DNA of 64,000 nucleotides from positions 109,690 to 173,689 of the forward strand of contig JAHDXO010000010.1 in the NCBI GenBank assembly GCA_023382975.1, given 5' to 3'. The translations under genes were made by a program, and so were the position numbers. This DNA is from Pirellulaceae bacterium (GTDB lineage Bacteria > Planctomycetota > Planctomycetia > Pirellulales > Pirellulaceae). The notes under the pieces were generated by a model. The model was not told the origin of the DNA. It was given only the letters and a program-made list of their open reading frames with translations, and did no database searches. The first letter of the stretch is position 1. Each line of letters opens with the position of its first letter. Below, in pieces: positions 43,533-53,170 of this stretch.

Positions 43533-45455
43533 TCACTGGTGCCAGGGGCCGACGAAGGGCTCGTAGTAATGCTGCCATTCGCGGCGGAACCAGACGGGCG
43601 ACGAGGGGAAGCCCTCCTGGCCCAATCGGTCGACGGCGACCACATAGTAGCGCCGCGTGGACTTGCCGGCCGTCGGATCGGTAAACGCTGGCTCGGCGAC
43701 CGGGTCTTCCATCAGACGTGAGACGGGATCCTTGTCCCAACGGCCATCCATGCGGTAGACGCGATACCCGGCAACGGCCTGCGTGGGGTCGGCCGCCCAT
43801 TTCAGTTGGCACGCCGTGCCGTCCTCGCGGCTGAACAAGTGCTGCGGCGACGCTGGAATGGTACACGTCGCCGGCGACGGACCGCTTTCGGCGTCCGAAT
43901 CGCCGACAACGCGAATCCGGTACGCATAGACGCCCCAGCGGTACAGCCGGCCGCCGACATCCAGTTGGTCTCGATGCATCTCACGTTCGTAGACCGGATC
44001 GCCTTCGACAACCTGCGGTCTGCTTAGATCGATCTGCTGGTCGACGAACGAAGTTGACTGAATCGGCGTTTCGGTCAATCGTTGGAACGGCCCGATGCGG
44101 TGGATCGCACCGACCGACGGAGAGACGAGCGACGGCGTGCGGGCCTTCAGCCGTCGCAGTTGGTCCTCGCTCCACACCTCGACCACCGCGCGTTCCACGT
44201 GGTAGCCGCGGACGGCCGGAATCGCGGGTGCGAGCCAACTTACCTCGACGCGGTCAGCAGCCATGACCGAGACCACGACGTCTTCGACGATGGGCGGGCC
44301 GTCGCGCCGCTTGGGCGAGGGCAGTTCGTAACCGTTCTGCGTCTCGGCGTATCGATAGGCCCACACCTGCTGTTCCCGCGGGTTGCCGAGGCAGTTTTCC
44401 AGAATCGCCAGATTCAGTTCCGGAGCGAACACCAGGTTCCGCGTGCGGTTGCCGCCCGCGTCCGGTTCCACGGCGGGGTTCATGCGCGTCCAGCGGTTGG
44501 CGCCCGCGTCGTAGGCCCACGTCTGTAGTTCGTGACGGGCCTGGTCCTCGTTGCCAGTAGTCACCTTGACCAACGCCAGGACGACGCGATGGACCGGATC
44601 GTAGGTCAGCACTGCGTCGTTCTCCTTGGTCGGCGGCATCGGATCGGGCCGCATGTCCCGCCACTGGTTGCGGGCGACGTCGTAGGCCCACGTGTGCGCG
44701 TCGTCGCTGAATTGCGATCCGAACAGCACGTGCAGCTTGCGGGCCGCGTCGTAGGCCATCGTGCCGCCGCTGCGCGGTTCAGGCTCGACCTCCGGCTTGG
44801 GCCATCGCCACTCGTTCCGCCACGGATCGTAGATTCGCGTTCCCTCGTGGCTGCCTTCGCCGCCGAACACCACGACGACTTGGTGGTCGCTGTCCCACGA
44901 CGCACTGCGGTACGGGGCCATGCGCGGGGTCGGCAGCGGACGCATGTTGCGCCAACGATTGTTCGTCAAGTCGTAAGTCCAAACCGAGGAGTCGTTCAGG
45001 TAAAGCTCGCGCTCCCACTGCCAGCCGTGGCTGCCGCTGAAAAACGGAAAGCGGATGTAGCGCTGGATCGTCGGGTCGTAGACGTTCTGCGCGTTGCAGC
45101 ACACTCCGGGCGGCGACGTGTTGGGTTCCTTCAGCGTCCACACGGCAGTGCGTGGATCGAAAGTCCAAACCTCCGCATGCTGTTCGCCTCCGCCGCCTTG
45201 ATTGTGGCCACCGTAGCGAACGAGCAATTGATGGCGATTATCCCAGACGCACGCGCCTTCGTAGCCCAACCGCGGGGACACCGGGCCATCGGGCAGCGGA
45301 CTGAGTTTGACCCAGGTGTTCGCCGTCTGCGAAAGGATCGGCGACGGTTCGGCGGCGGTTGCCCCCGTCTCGTCGAGCAAGGATGCGATTTGCCCCAAAC
45401 CGATGGCCAGGGTGAGGACAGAAAGCCAAAGCGGAGATGGCGTTGCGTGGCGCAT
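43533..45455 (-). CDS. exported kelch-repeat protein with C-terminal fibronectin type III-like domains
   Basis: A 640-residue protein with a signal peptide (PLWLSVLTLAIGLGQIASLL, cleavage near ATAAEP). Kelch-like propeller blades fill about 45-390, each with a Tyr-Asp or Trp pattern (VWTFDPRTAVWTLKEPNTSP, VWTYDLTNNRWRNMRPLPTP, TWAYDVARNQWRDMRPDPMP). Two beta-sandwich (FnIII-like) domains follow at about 410-560 and 570-630 (VEVSWLAPAIPAVRGYHVER, GTACQLKWAADPTQAVAGYR). The protein presumably binds carbohydrate or protein ligands outside the cytoplasm; no enzymatic motif is evident. The ATG at 45455 has GGAGGA eight bases upstream; an open frame extends far upstream but is antisense to the next gene and not coding. 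It is divergent from the kelch-symporter fusion. Confidence 0.85.
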   Translation of the reverse strand: MRHATPSPLWLSVLTLAIGLGQIASLLDETGATAAEPSPILSQTANTWVKLSPLPDGPVSPRLGYEGACVWDNRHQLLVRYGGHNQGGGGEQHAEVWTFDPRTAVWTLKEPNTSPPGVCCNAQNVYDPTIQRYIRFPFFSGSHGWQWERELYLNDSSVWTYDLTNNRWRNMRPLPTPRMAPYRSASWDSDHQVVVVFGGEGSHEGTRIYDPWRNEWRWPKPEVEPEPRSGGTMAYDAARKLHVLFGSQFSDDAHTWAYDVARNQWRDMRPDPMPPTKENDAVLTYDPVHRVVLALVKVTTGNEDQARHELQTWAYDAGANRWTRMNPAVEPDAGGNRTRNLVFAPELNLAILENCLGNPREQQVWAYRYAETQNGYELPSPKRRDGPPIVEDVVVSVMAADRVEVSWLAPAIPAVRGYHVERAVVEVWSEDQLRRLKARTPSLVSPSVGAIHRIGPFQRLTETPIQSTSFVDQQIDLSRPQVVEGDPVYEREMHRDQLDVGGRLYRWGVYAYRIRVVGDSDAESGPSPATCTIPASPQHLFSREDGTACQLKWAADPTQAVAGYRVYRMDGRWDKDPVSRLMEDPVAEPAFTDPTAGKSTRRYYVVAVDRLGQEGFPSSPVWFRREWQHYYEPFVGPWHQ

Positions 45456-45644
45456 GATCGAGTTCCTCCGTAGGGACCGCGGAGCAGAGAGACGACAGCT
45501 TCGACCGAATGCATCGGATATCGTAACGCGGCCCGCTGCAGCACTCAAGCAGGATTGACACGCGGGGTGCATCCGTTGAACAATCGCAGACGTCTCGAGA
45601 TGCGATTGAAATCCGTACCGCGACAAACCGAAGGGAAGGGAGCC

Positions 45645-48236
45645 ATGAAACCAAAACGAACGCCGGCGCGCTGCTTGGGTGCGGTTCTGATGACGGCGTT
45701 CGTGTTCGCCGGGAACGCGGGGCGAGCGACTGCGACCGACGATGCGATCTCGCTTGACTGGCAGCAATTGCCGGACCTTCCGGACGAACTGGGCGTGGCC
45801 GGGCCGTTCGTCGGCGTCCACAACGGGGCGCTGATCGTTGCCGGCGGAGCCAATTTCGCGCGGCCGGTTTGGGAGAGCGACAAGCGGTGGCACGACGCGA
45901 TCCACGTCCTGACCAAATCGGGCGACGGGTACAAGTGGATTGACGGCGGTACCTTGCCGCGAAAGATCGGCTACGGCGCCGCGGTCTCGACTCGCGACGG
46001 TGTGCTCTGCATGGGCGGCAACGATGCAGAACAGACGTTTCGCGACGCCTTTTTGCTGAGTTGGGACCGTGAGGCCGCCCGGATTGTCCGCACCGACTTT
46101 CCGCCTCTGCCACAGCCGTGCGCTCACGGGCAAGCGGCGCTGGTGGGCAACACGGTCTATCTGGCGGGCGGCCAAGGCGGCCCGAGTCTGGGCACGGCGA
46201 TGAAGAACTTCTGGGCGCTGGATCTGTCGAAGACGGCTCAGCCGGGCGCCTTGGTCTGGCAGGAATTGGACGCATGGCCGGGCCCGCCGCGGGCTTTCAA
46301 CCTGACGGTCGGCCAGCACAACGGGTACAACGATTGCATCTACGTCATGAGCGGACGGAGGGAGGCGAGCGGCAGCGTCGAATTCCTGAAGGACGTCTGG
46401 GAGTTCACGCCGCGGACAGGCGCCTGGCGGAGGCGTGCGGAAATGCCGTGCCCGGCCGTGGCAGGAACCGGCATCGGTTATGGGCAGAGCCACATCCTGG
46501 TCCTGGGCGGCGACGATGGTGCGCTGTTCTTCAAAACGGACGAACTCCGCGACCAGCACCCCGGTTTTCCTCGCACCGCCTGGGCATATCACACAATCAC
46601 CGATTCCTGGGCGTCGGCCGGCGAGACGCCGCAGAATCTGGTGACCACCGTTCCCGCGATGTGGGACGGGCGGATGATCGTGGCCAGCGGCGAGCTGCGA
46701 CCTCGCGTCAGATCGGCCTCGGTATGGAGCGTCAAGCCGATCGGACGACAGCACGGTTTCGGAGCCGTCAACTACGGCGTCCTGTTCAGCTATCTGGCAG
46801 CGATGGTCGGCATCGGTGTGTACTTCGCGAACAAGAACAAGAACACGGACGACTACTTCCGCGGCGGCATGCAGATCCCTTGGTGGGCCGCCGGTTGCAG
46901 TATTTTCGCCACCATGCTCAGTTCGCTGACTTTCACAGGCCTGCCCTCCAAGGCGTTTGCGCAGGATTGGGTCTACTCCGTCGGCAACATGATGATTCCC
47001 GTGGTGGCCTTCGTCGGCGTCTTCGTTGCGTTGCCGTTCTACCGCCGCTTGAACGTCACCAGTGCCTACGAGTACTTGGAGAAACGCTTCAGCCGCGGTG
47101 TACGGCTCTTCGGCAGCGCCAGCTTCACCCTGTTTCACATTTTCCGCATGGCGGTCGTGATGTCGCTGACCGGACTGGCTTTGGCCGTGGCCACGCCGCT
47201 GACTCCCGCCCAGTCGGTACTGCTGATGGGCGTGCTGAGCGTGATCTACTGTACGATGGGCGGCATCGAGGCCGTGATCTGGACGGATACGGTCCAGACG
47301 GTGGTCCTGTTGGGCGGCGCCTTGTTCGCCCTGGCGATGCTGGTCCTGGGCACCGAGGGCGGATTGGGGGGCTCGGTCGCAATGGCCGTCGAGGCGGACA
47401 AGTTTCGGATCGCGAATTTCCATTGGGACGTAACCAGCGCCCAGATTGCGCTGTGGGTGGTCGTGATCGGTGGGATCGGGCAGAACATCTCGTCGTACAC
47501 GGCCGATCAAGCAGTCGTCCAGCGGTACATGACGACGCCGGACCAACGTCGCGCGGCCCGATCGATTTGGACCAACGCCGTCATGACGGTGCCCGCCACG
47601 CTGCTGTTTTTCGGGATGGGCACGGCGTTATTTGCGTTCTACCGGACGCACCCTGGCCGACTCGATCCGACGATCACCACCGACCAGATTTTTCCGCTGT
47701 TCATCGCCAACGAGCTGCCGATCGGCCTGGCCGGATTGATCGTCGCCGGGATTTTTGCCGCGGCTCAGTCGACCGTTTCGACCAGCATGAACTCGACGGC
47801 CACCACCGTCGTAACCGACTGGATGCGTCCCTTCAACGCCTGCCGGACGGAGGACGGCTATTTGCGGAGCGCGCGGGTCATCACGTTCCTGATGGGCGCC
47901 GCCGGGACGCTGCTAGGGCTGATCTTCATCAACCCCGACATCCGATCGCTGTTCGACGCCTTCTTGATGATCATCGGGCTGTTCATGGGCGTCCTGGGCG
48001 GCCTGTTCGTGCTGGGTGTGATGACGCGCCGCGCCAATGCGTTCGGCGCCTTGACGGGCGCTCTGGTCGGCGGCGGTGTCATGACATCGATTTGGGCTTT
48101 TACCCAGATGAACGCTTATCTGTACACCGCCACGGGGATCGCCTCCTGCTTTGTCGCCGGCTATGTTGCCAGCCTGATTCGCGGCGGAACCGAACGCGAC
48201 TTGACCGGCCTAACGATCTTCACCGTACCGAAATGA
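45645..48236 (+). CDS. fusion of kelch (mutarotase-like) domain with sodium:solute symporter
   Basis: An 863-residue protein. A signal peptide ([20 protein letters not shown]) exports a kelch propeller (about 35-360), with [43 protein letters not shown] and [14 protein letters not shown]. It resembles NanM/YjhT N-acetylneuraminate mutarotases. From about 372 a complete sodium:solute symporter follows, with 13 or so transmembrane segments and family motifs ([69 protein letters not shown]). The arrangement places the mutarotase outside the membrane, so it could convert a sugar anomer before import. The substrate is probably an acidic or amino sugar, but that is inference. GGGAG before the ATG supports the start. 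Confidence 0.9.
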   Translation: MKPKRTPARCLGAVLMTAFVFAGNAGRATATDDAISLDWQQLPDLPDELGVAGPFVGVHNGALIVAGGANFARPVWESDKRWHDAIHVLTKSGDGYKWIDGGTLPRKIGYGAAVSTRDGVLCMGGNDAEQTFRDAFLLSWDREAARIVRTDFPPLPQPCAHGQAALVGNTVYLAGGQGGPSLGTAMKNFWALDLSKTAQPGALVWQELDAWPGPPRAFNLTVGQHNGYNDCIYVMSGRREASGSVEFLKDVWEFTPRTGAWRRRAEMPCPAVAGTGIGYGQSHILVLGGDDGALFFKTDELRDQHPGFPRTAWAYHTITDSWASAGETPQNLVTTVPAMWDGRMIVASGELRPRVRSASVWSVKPIGRQHGFGAVNYGVLFSYLAAMVGIGVYFANKNKNTDDYFRGGMQIPWWAAGCSIFATMLSSLTFTGLPSKAFAQDWVYSVGNMMIPVVAFVGVFVALPFYRRLNVTSAYEYLEKRFSRGVRLFGSASFTLFHIFRMAVVMSLTGLALAVATPLTPAQSVLLMGVLSVIYCTMGGIEAVIWTDTVQTVVLLGGALFALAMLVLGTEGGLGGSVAMAVEADKFRIANFHWDVTSAQIALWVVVIGGIGQNISSYTADQAVVQRYMTTPDQRRAARSIWTNAVMTVPATLLFFGMGTALFAFYRTHPGRLDPTITTDQIFPLFIANELPIGLAGLIVAGIFAAAQSTVSTSMNSTATTVVTDWMRPFNACRTEDGYLRSARVITFLMGAAGTLLGLIFINPDIRSLFDAFLMIIGLFMGVLGGLFVLGVMTRRANAFGALTGALVGGGVMTSIWAFTQMNAYLYTATGIASCFVAGYVASLIRGGTERDLTGLTIFTVPK

Positions 48237-48247
48237 CCGCTTATGGC

Positions 48248-48330
48248 CGAGAAGAAAGTGTCAGGAGTCATTTGTGCGAAGCACCCGAAGGGCCGGTTCC
48301 CGGCAAATGACTCCTGACACTTTTTCCTCG
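48248..48330. repeat. 83-bp hairpin repeat, copy 2 (terminator-like, between convergent genes)
   Basis: A near-perfect inverted repeat with arms at 48248-48274 and 48304-48330, the same AGTGTCAGGAGTCATTTG core as copy 1 at 17993. The loop again contains GTGC-GAA-GCAC and GCCGG-TTC-CCGGC hairpins; the spacer between them differs by one base (CCGAAGG against CCGGAGG), and the outer arms differ at a few positions. It lies between the 3' ends of the symporter fusion (+) and the LRR lipoprotein gene (-), the same convergent arrangement as copy 1. Confidence 0.9.
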
Positions 48331-48388
48331 AGCGATCCTTAGCCGCGTGCGAGATCCGTCTTGCCGGCCGCGACCCACCGCTTGCGGC

Positions 48389-49255
48389 TCAGTGCTCGTG
48401 CGTTCCTTTCAGCGGGTCGAAGTCGCAGTGTTGTTGGTCGATGTGCAGGTGCAGCGGTGGGAGAGACGATTTCTGACGCTGGGTGATCAAGCTGCGCAAG
48501 CCGTCGTCGGAGACTTGGACGCCGTCCAGGTACAACGAAACAAGTTGCGTCGCTCGTTCGAATGGTAACAGCCCCCGGTCGGTGATCGGCACTTGGATCA
48601 AGTGCAGGTGCCACAACGCCGGGAAATCGGCGATCGCAGCGATCCCCGCGTCGGTCACGTGCGGACTGCTGAACCGCAGTTGTTCCAGGTTGGGCAGGGC
48701 CTCGAGCCGCGCCAAGCCTGCATCGGTGAAACGGGCTTGAGGCAGATTCAGGATCGTCAGATTCTCCAGCTTCAGCAGGTGCTCCAGTCCCGCGTCGGTG
48801 ACCGCCGCGCCGCGCAACCGCAAATGTTCGAGGTTTTCCAAGCCGCGGAGGTATTCCAGACCCGCGTCGGTCACCCGCGTGTCGTCCAGCGTCAAGACCA
48901 GCAGATCCTGCAGGCCGGACAAGGAAGCAAGATCCAGATCGACGATCGTCTGGTTCTCGACGGCGATCACGTCCAGCCGTCCCTCGCGCACGCCGCGGAC
49001 TTGCTCGGCAAAACTCAACTCATGGTCCCGGTTCGGAGCCGACTCGGTGGTTTGATCACCGTTTTCCAACGCCGCAGGGCGGCAGCCGCCGGCGGCCAAT
49101 GCAATCAGAAGCAACGCGCCGGGCAACAGCAAGGAATGCTGCGCCGGGAAGCGAATCCGCGGATGCCACGGGCTGGCAGCCTGTGCTGCGGAGGACGCCA
49201 GTGCGGGAGGCATCGCTGGGGATCGCGTTTCGTGTGGTGCCATTGGTCGGCTCAT
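48389..49255 (-). CDS. leucine-rich-repeat lipoprotein
   Basis: A 288-residue protein. After a polar N-terminal stretch, a hydrophobic signal (SLLLPGALLLIALAAGGC) ends in a lipobox with Cys58, so it is predicted to be membrane-anchored. About 130-270 holds six or seven 'TDAGL' leucine-rich repeats (DTRVTDAGLEYLRGLENLEH, AAVTDAGLEHLLKLENLTIL), a type frequent in planctomycetes. The C-terminus is His/Asp-rich. The N-terminal region before the signal is unusually long (about 40 residues); a downstream start is possible. The ATG at 49255 overlaps the stop of the upstream zinc-protein gene (ATGA), making this the third gene of a coupled unit. The role is unknown, probably ligand binding. Confidence 0.8.
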   Translation of the reverse strand: MSRPMAPHETRSPAMPPALASSAAQAASPWHPRIRFPAQHSLLLPGALLLIALAAGGCRPAALENGDQTTESAPNRDHELSFAEQVRGVREGRLDVIAVENQTIVDLDLASLSGLQDLLVLTLDDTRVTDAGLEYLRGLENLEHLRLRGAAVTDAGLEHLLKLENLTILNLPQARFTDAGLARLEALPNLEQLRFSSPHVTDAGIAAIADFPALWHLHLIQVPITDRGLLPFERATQLVSLYLDGVQVSDDGLRSLITQRQKSSLPPLHLHIDQQHCDFDPLKGTHEH

Positions 49256-49728
49256 CGCCTGCATTGCGGGCAGACCATTTCGTAGCCTGCCAGACCCTGA
49301 CCACGGCGCGGGCGAAGTGTCATGGGAGTGCCGCAGCGAGGGCAGTAGTCGGGCGGCGACGAGTCCGCCCCGCGGTCGGCTGCCTGCTGGCAGGCCACGC
49401 ATCGCTGTGCATCGGGAAACGCGGCCAAACGTTCGGCGGCAATCGGCTGGCCGCAGACGACGCACGCGCGTGCGATGTTCCAGGCTCCGTCGTCGTCCCA
49501 CTCGTCCTCGGCTTCGGTTACGGTCAGTCCCCGATGGTTGCAGGACGAACAGACCATCCGACCCGCGGCCGATGCGAACAGCTCGGCCACCAGCTCCTGG
49601 GATGCTTCCTTCTCGCGGCGCAGCATCCCCAGTTCGCGCAGCCGGGCCAGCATCTGCGGGACATCACACAGCGAAGCCGCCGAACAACGGGGACAACAGA
49701 CCCGCATCCAAGGCGATCGAGCGGTCAT
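49252..49728 (-). CDS. multi-zinc-ribbon protein with DksA/TraR-like finger
   Basis: A 158-residue protein with three cysteine groups. The first pairs CCPRC (11-15) with CSSC (60-63) around a helical segment. The second, ACVVCGQPIAAERLAAFP then CVACQ (89-113), matches the C4 zinc finger of DksA/TraR. The third is YCPRCG (129-132) paired with CPQC (153-156). No RNA-polymerase-inserting coiled coil of true DksA is obvious. A transcription-related or protein-binding role is possible but not shown. The ATG at 49728 overlaps the upstream DUF4432 stop, and its own stop overlaps the LRR gene start, so the three genes are translationally coupled. Confidence 0.8.
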   Translation of the reverse strand: MTARSPWMRVCCPRCSAASLCDVPQMLARLRELGMLRREKEASQELVAELFASAAGRMVCSSCNHRGLTVTEAEDEWDDDGAWNIARACVVCGQPIAAERLAAFPDAQRCVACQQAADRGADSSPPDYCPRCGTPMTLRPRRGQGLAGYEMVCPQCRR

Positions 49729-50894
49729 CCGATCACGCACCAGTCGCTCTGTGGCCGCTCGGAAATCTCCGGCTTGTCCAAACCGCGAAGGGCCGAGATG
49801 GCTTCTTCGGCCCCCCGAACCGCTTCCGAGTCGCTGTGGAACTCGATCGACACATCGAATGCCGCGATCGCGCCGGGGGCCAGCTTGACCACCCGGCCCC
49901 GCTGTCCCTCGAACGATCGCGGATTGGGGAAGTTCGTTCCCGGTTCCAAACCGGTAACATAACCGTCCGCTTCGGCTGTCGTGTTCTTCCACAGCGTGTA
50001 GCACGGCAATTGCCGCGTGTTCAGGTGGACGCTGACGCCGCGGTCATCGTTGGCATTCTTCAGCAACGTCTGCGTCACGCCCGATTCGTCGCCGATCAGC
50101 TCGAGGAAATACACCTCTTCGGCGTAACCGGCCAACGGCGGAGCATAGCGGTTCCAAGTCGAAATGCCTTCGGCAGCGCGGAGATCCCGGGGAACGACGC
50201 GGCGCACCGGCGCGACGAAACGCGAGCCGGGATTCAGGAGCGGCTGGCCGAAGTTGATGTGGTACAGCAACTGCATCTCGGCTTCGCTGCCCGAAAAATT
50301 CTCGACCTCGTCGCGAATCCACACCCGCGGCGCACCTCGCCGCAAAGTAACGGTGCTGGTCAGCCGCAGCTTGGTGAAGTGGAACCGAGTCTCCTCGACC
50401 ACGCCCGTCAACGAGATCTCGCCCGCACTGCGATTCACGGACAATTCAACGCGGTGCGCCGGCCGATTGGCGATGCGGCCGTGGAGCGGAAACTTCAAGC
50501 GTCCACTGGCGTCGAATTCCGGAGCCCCGTTGCTCTCCAACCCGCAACGCACCAACAACTCGTCAAAACCATCCAGCCAGCCAAGGCCACCCGGCTCGGT
50601 CAGCGGTACAAACTTCGGATGGACCGGTCCTCGGTTCGGCGATTTCCAGCCGATCTCCTCGTCGCCCACCCAGACCTTCCAGATGCCCATGCCGCGCGTG
50701 GGCAGAAGGGCGAGTGTCACATCGCCGCATTTCGCACGGATGACATCGACTCCGTCGCACAGACCTCCGTGCAAACGCTGCTGGAGGACGCAGCAGTCCG
50801 CCATGCCGTCGCCTAACTCGTCGGGACCGATCCGCCGGTCCGCGGCAGGATTGGGTTGCGACTCGTCCAACAAGGTCAAGCGGTCTACCGTCAT
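49725..50894 (-). CDS. DUF4432 family (aldose epimerase-like) protein
   Basis: A 389-residue soluble protein of the galactose-mutarotase-like superfamily. DUF4432 features include GDVTLALLPTRGMGIWKVWV, the GRIANRPAHRVELSV strand (His/Arg site), YHINFGQPLLNPGSRFVAPV and GYVTGLEPGTNFPNPRSFEG. Members are thought to bind sugar-like substrates in a beta-sandwich fold; the reaction is not established. AGGAG lies eight bases before the ATG. It is the first gene of a minus-strand unit with the zinc-ribbon and LRR proteins. No signal peptide is seen, so this protein is cytoplasmic whereas the third member is a lipoprotein. Confidence 0.85.
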   Translation of the reverse strand: MTVDRLTLLDESQPNPAADRRIGPDELGDGMADCCVLQQRLHGGLCDGVDVIRAKCGDVTLALLPTRGMGIWKVWVGDEEIGWKSPNRGPVHPKFVPLTEPGGLGWLDGFDELLVRCGLESNGAPEFDASGRLKFPLHGRIANRPAHRVELSVNRSAGEISLTGVVEETRFHFTKLRLTSTVTLRRGAPRVWIRDEVENFSGSEAEMQLLYHINFGQPLLNPGSRFVAPVRRVVPRDLRAAEGISTWNRYAPPLAGYAEEVYFLELIGDESGVTQTLLKNANDDRGVSVHLNTRQLPCYTLWKNTTAEADGYVTGLEPGTNFPNPRSFEGQRGRVVKLAPGAIAAFDVSIEFHSDSEAVRGAEEAISALRGLDKPEISERPQSDWCVIG

Positions 50895-51098
50895 GTCTGT
50901 TTCTCCTGATTGTGCTTGGGCGAGTGATTGCAGGAATTGCCGATCAGGACCAATAGGTTATCAGGAAAGGTCCGCGCCGCCAATTCGTCGAGCGCCAGTG
51001 GATTCCCGCTGGCCGGTCGCGTATCATGGAGTCGAAACTGTGACCAAGGCATGTCTCGTCTCAAGGAAACAAATCTACGTGGTGGGAGACCCAACTGC

Positions 51099-51485
51099 AT
51101 GTGTCCGCTGCGAGCACAACACCACAGCATCTGCCATTCGGCCAAGCAGTTGATCTTCGCCTGCTCGGGTGGCTCCGATGTCGGGCATCTTGCCGATCTG
51201 GCGGCTCGCGAACTCGTTGACTTAGGAATCGGCAAGATGGGGTGTCTGGCAGGTTTGGCCGCCCAGAACCCTGGCTCGGTACGCGATGCCAAGTCGGCCG
51301 ATGAAATCGTGGTGATCGACGGTTGCGCCGGGGAGTGCGCGCGAAAGACGCTCGAAGCTGCCGGGATCGAGGGCTTCGAACATGTCCGTCTGACCGACCT
51401 GAATCTGGAAAAGGACAAGTCTCCCGCTACGGACCAGCGAGTGGCGATGGTGGTTCATCACGTGACTCAGCGGCTCCGCGGCTGA
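51099..51485 (+). CDS. DGC-domain putative zinc-binding protein
   Basis: A 128-residue protein (from the ATG at 51099; 51051 would add 16 residues). It matches the DGC family: LIFACSGGSDVGHLADLAAR, LGIGKMGCLAGLAAQNPG, ADEIVVIDGCAGECARKTLE and VRLTDLNLEKDKS. Conserved cysteines (CSGGSD, GCLAG, DGCAGEC) and the name-giving Asp-Gly-Cys would bind zinc or another metal. The function of the family is not settled. It is divergent from the DUF4432 gene. GGGAG precedes the chosen ATG by ten bases. Confidence 0.85.
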   Translation: MCPLRAQHHSICHSAKQLIFACSGGSDVGHLADLAARELVDLGIGKMGCLAGLAAQNPGSVRDAKSADEIVVIDGCAGECARKTLEAAGIEGFEHVRLTDLNLEKDKSPATDQRVAMVVHHVTQRLRG

Positions 51486-51637
51486 TAGGTGCCCGTGCCG
51501 AAGCATCCGCGCGTTTGTAGTGCCAGCTTCAGCCGGCTCTTCCGAATCGCCCGGAGGCGGCATTGAAGCGACTTCAAGGTCGGACACTCAAGCACGTTCG
51601 TATTCCGCACATCCCATTTCCGGCTCGGCTCTTCGCA

Positions 51638-51666
51638 TTGCAACTTTCTTCGCGGCATACGATACT
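51638..51666 (+). promoter_or_regulatory. candidate promoter of the third oxidoreductase gene
   Basis: TTGCAA (51638-51643) and GATACT (51661-51666) are 17 bases apart, each matching consensus at four of six positions. They lie about 100 bp before the start at 51767. The rest of the gap 51486-51766 shows nothing else. Confidence 0.25.
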
Positions 51667-51766
51667 ATGCCCATGCAGACTTGCTTGCCTTGATAGCCGC
51701 ATCGAGCCTGCCCCCGTGCGTAACTTCCACTGCCAGACCTTCCTCGTGCCTTGAAAGGCCCAGACC

Positions 51767-53116
51767 ATGAACCAGCCGAAAGCATCCGTTGGTCACAGCG
51801 CGACTCGCCGCGACTTCTTGAAGCAATCCGGGGTGACGCTCACCACCGCCGCGCTGGCCAGTTCGCTCGCGCCCCGCAGCTACGCCGCCGAAGACAATAC
51901 GATCCAGGTGGCGTTGGTCGGTTGCGGCGGCCGAGGAACCGGGGCGGCACAGAATGCGCTCTCGACGTCCGGACCGACGAAGTTGGTCGCGATGGCCGAC
52001 GTCTTCGACAGCCGGTTGCAGAGCAGCTACAAGAATTTGGCTGGCCGATTCGCCGACCAGATGGACGTGCCGCCGGAACGGCAGTTTGTGGGATTGGACG
52101 CTTTTCAAAAAGCCATCGACTGCCTCGGCCCCAACGGCGTCGTGATCCTGGCCACGCCGCCTGCCTTTCGCCCGCGACACCTGGAATATGCGGTCGAGCA
52201 AGGCCGCAACGTGTTCATGGAAAAATCGTTCGCGGTCGATGCTCCCGGAATCCGTCGCGTGATGGCGGCGGGCGACGAGGCAACGAAGAAGAATCTGAAG
52301 ATCGCCGGGGGCTTGATGAGCCGCCACTCCAAACCGCTGGAAGAAGCGGTCGCCCGGATTCACGACGGGATCATCGGCGAAGTCATCACGGCCTGGGCCT
52401 ATCGGGCACACGGACCGGTCGGATTCAGTCCGCGTGCCCAGGACATGAGCGAGTTGGCGCACCAGATCCGGAACTATAGCTGTTTCACGTGGGTCAACGG
52501 CAGTTTTCTGCTGGACTGGCTGATCCACAACCTGGACGTCTGCTGCTGGGTCAAGAATGCCTGGCCCGTCTCGGCCCAAGGGCAGGGCGGACGCCAGGTC
52601 CGGGACGCGGCCGATCAGTTGTTCGATCACTACGCCGTCGAGTATCACTTCCCGGACGGCACCCGCATGTTCGCACAAGGCCGGCACATGGCGAATTGCT
52701 GGGGATTCTTCGGCGACATCATCCACGGCGCCAAGGGCTCGGCGGTATTGGGCGAGGGCATCTCCGATCCAAAGATCTACAACGGCTTCCAACAGACGGC
52801 CCAGAACCAGATTTGGAATTATCAAGGACCAGGCAGCAACCAGTATCAGGTGGAATGGGATCTGCTGATGGACGCGATCCGCAACGACAAGCCGTACAAC
52901 GAGACAGCTCGTTGCGCCAAGGCGGCGATGACCGGCATCCTGGGACGGATGGCCGCGGAATCCGGCAAGTTGATCACCTGGGACGATGCCCTGGCGTCGA
53001 ACCTGGAACTCGCCCCCGGTCTCGACCAGTTCACATGGGACTCGCCGGCCCCCGTCATGCCGGACGAAAACGGAAAATACCCGATCGGCATGCCGGGCTT
53101 CACCAACGTGTTGTAA
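51767..53116 (+). CDS. Tat-exported Gfo/Idh/MocA family oxidoreductase (copy 3, EKS variant)
   Basis: A 449-residue protein with a Tat signal (TRRDFLKQSGVTLTTAALAS). The Rossmann domain has QVALVGCGGRGTGAAQNAL and LVAMADVFDSRLQ. The family EKP motif reads VFMEKSFAVDAPG, so Pro154 is replaced by Ser while Lys153 is kept. The C-terminal domain (NGSFLLDWLIHNLDVCCWVK, YHFPDGTRMFAQGRHMAN, AIRNDKPYNETARCAKAAM) is close to copy 2 at 32625. AAAGG precedes the ATG by eight bases. It is an exported, NAD(P)-dependent sugar-related oxidoreductase by family; whether the EKS change affects activity is unknown. A cluster of repeats begins 55 bp after the stop. Confidence 0.92.
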   Translation: MNQPKASVGHSATRRDFLKQSGVTLTTAALASSLAPRSYAAEDNTIQVALVGCGGRGTGAAQNALSTSGPTKLVAMADVFDSRLQSSYKNLAGRFADQMDVPPERQFVGLDAFQKAIDCLGPNGVVILATPPAFRPRHLEYAVEQGRNVFMEKSFAVDAPGIRRVMAAGDEATKKNLKIAGGLMSRHSKPLEEAVARIHDGIIGEVITAWAYRAHGPVGFSPRAQDMSELAHQIRNYSCFTWVNGSFLLDWLIHNLDVCCWVKNAWPVSAQGQGGRQVRDAADQLFDHYAVEYHFPDGTRMFAQGRHMANCWGFFGDIIHGAKGSAVLGEGISDPKIYNGFQQTAQNQIWNYQGPGSNQYQVEWDLLMDAIRNDKPYNETARCAKAAMTGILGRMAAESGKLITWDDALASNLELAPGLDQFTWDSPAPVMPDENGKYPIGMPGFTNVL

Positions 53117-53170
53117 GGATCGACGAGCCAGCGAGTGTAAAAACTCCAGCGGAAGAACTGGAAGCCAAAA

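Noticed and set aside
45456..47546. Upstream minus-strand extension of the kelch/FnIII frame by about 700 codons
   Set aside because: It is antisense to the symporter fusion, has no domain match, and a good ribosome site and signal peptide mark the start at 45455.
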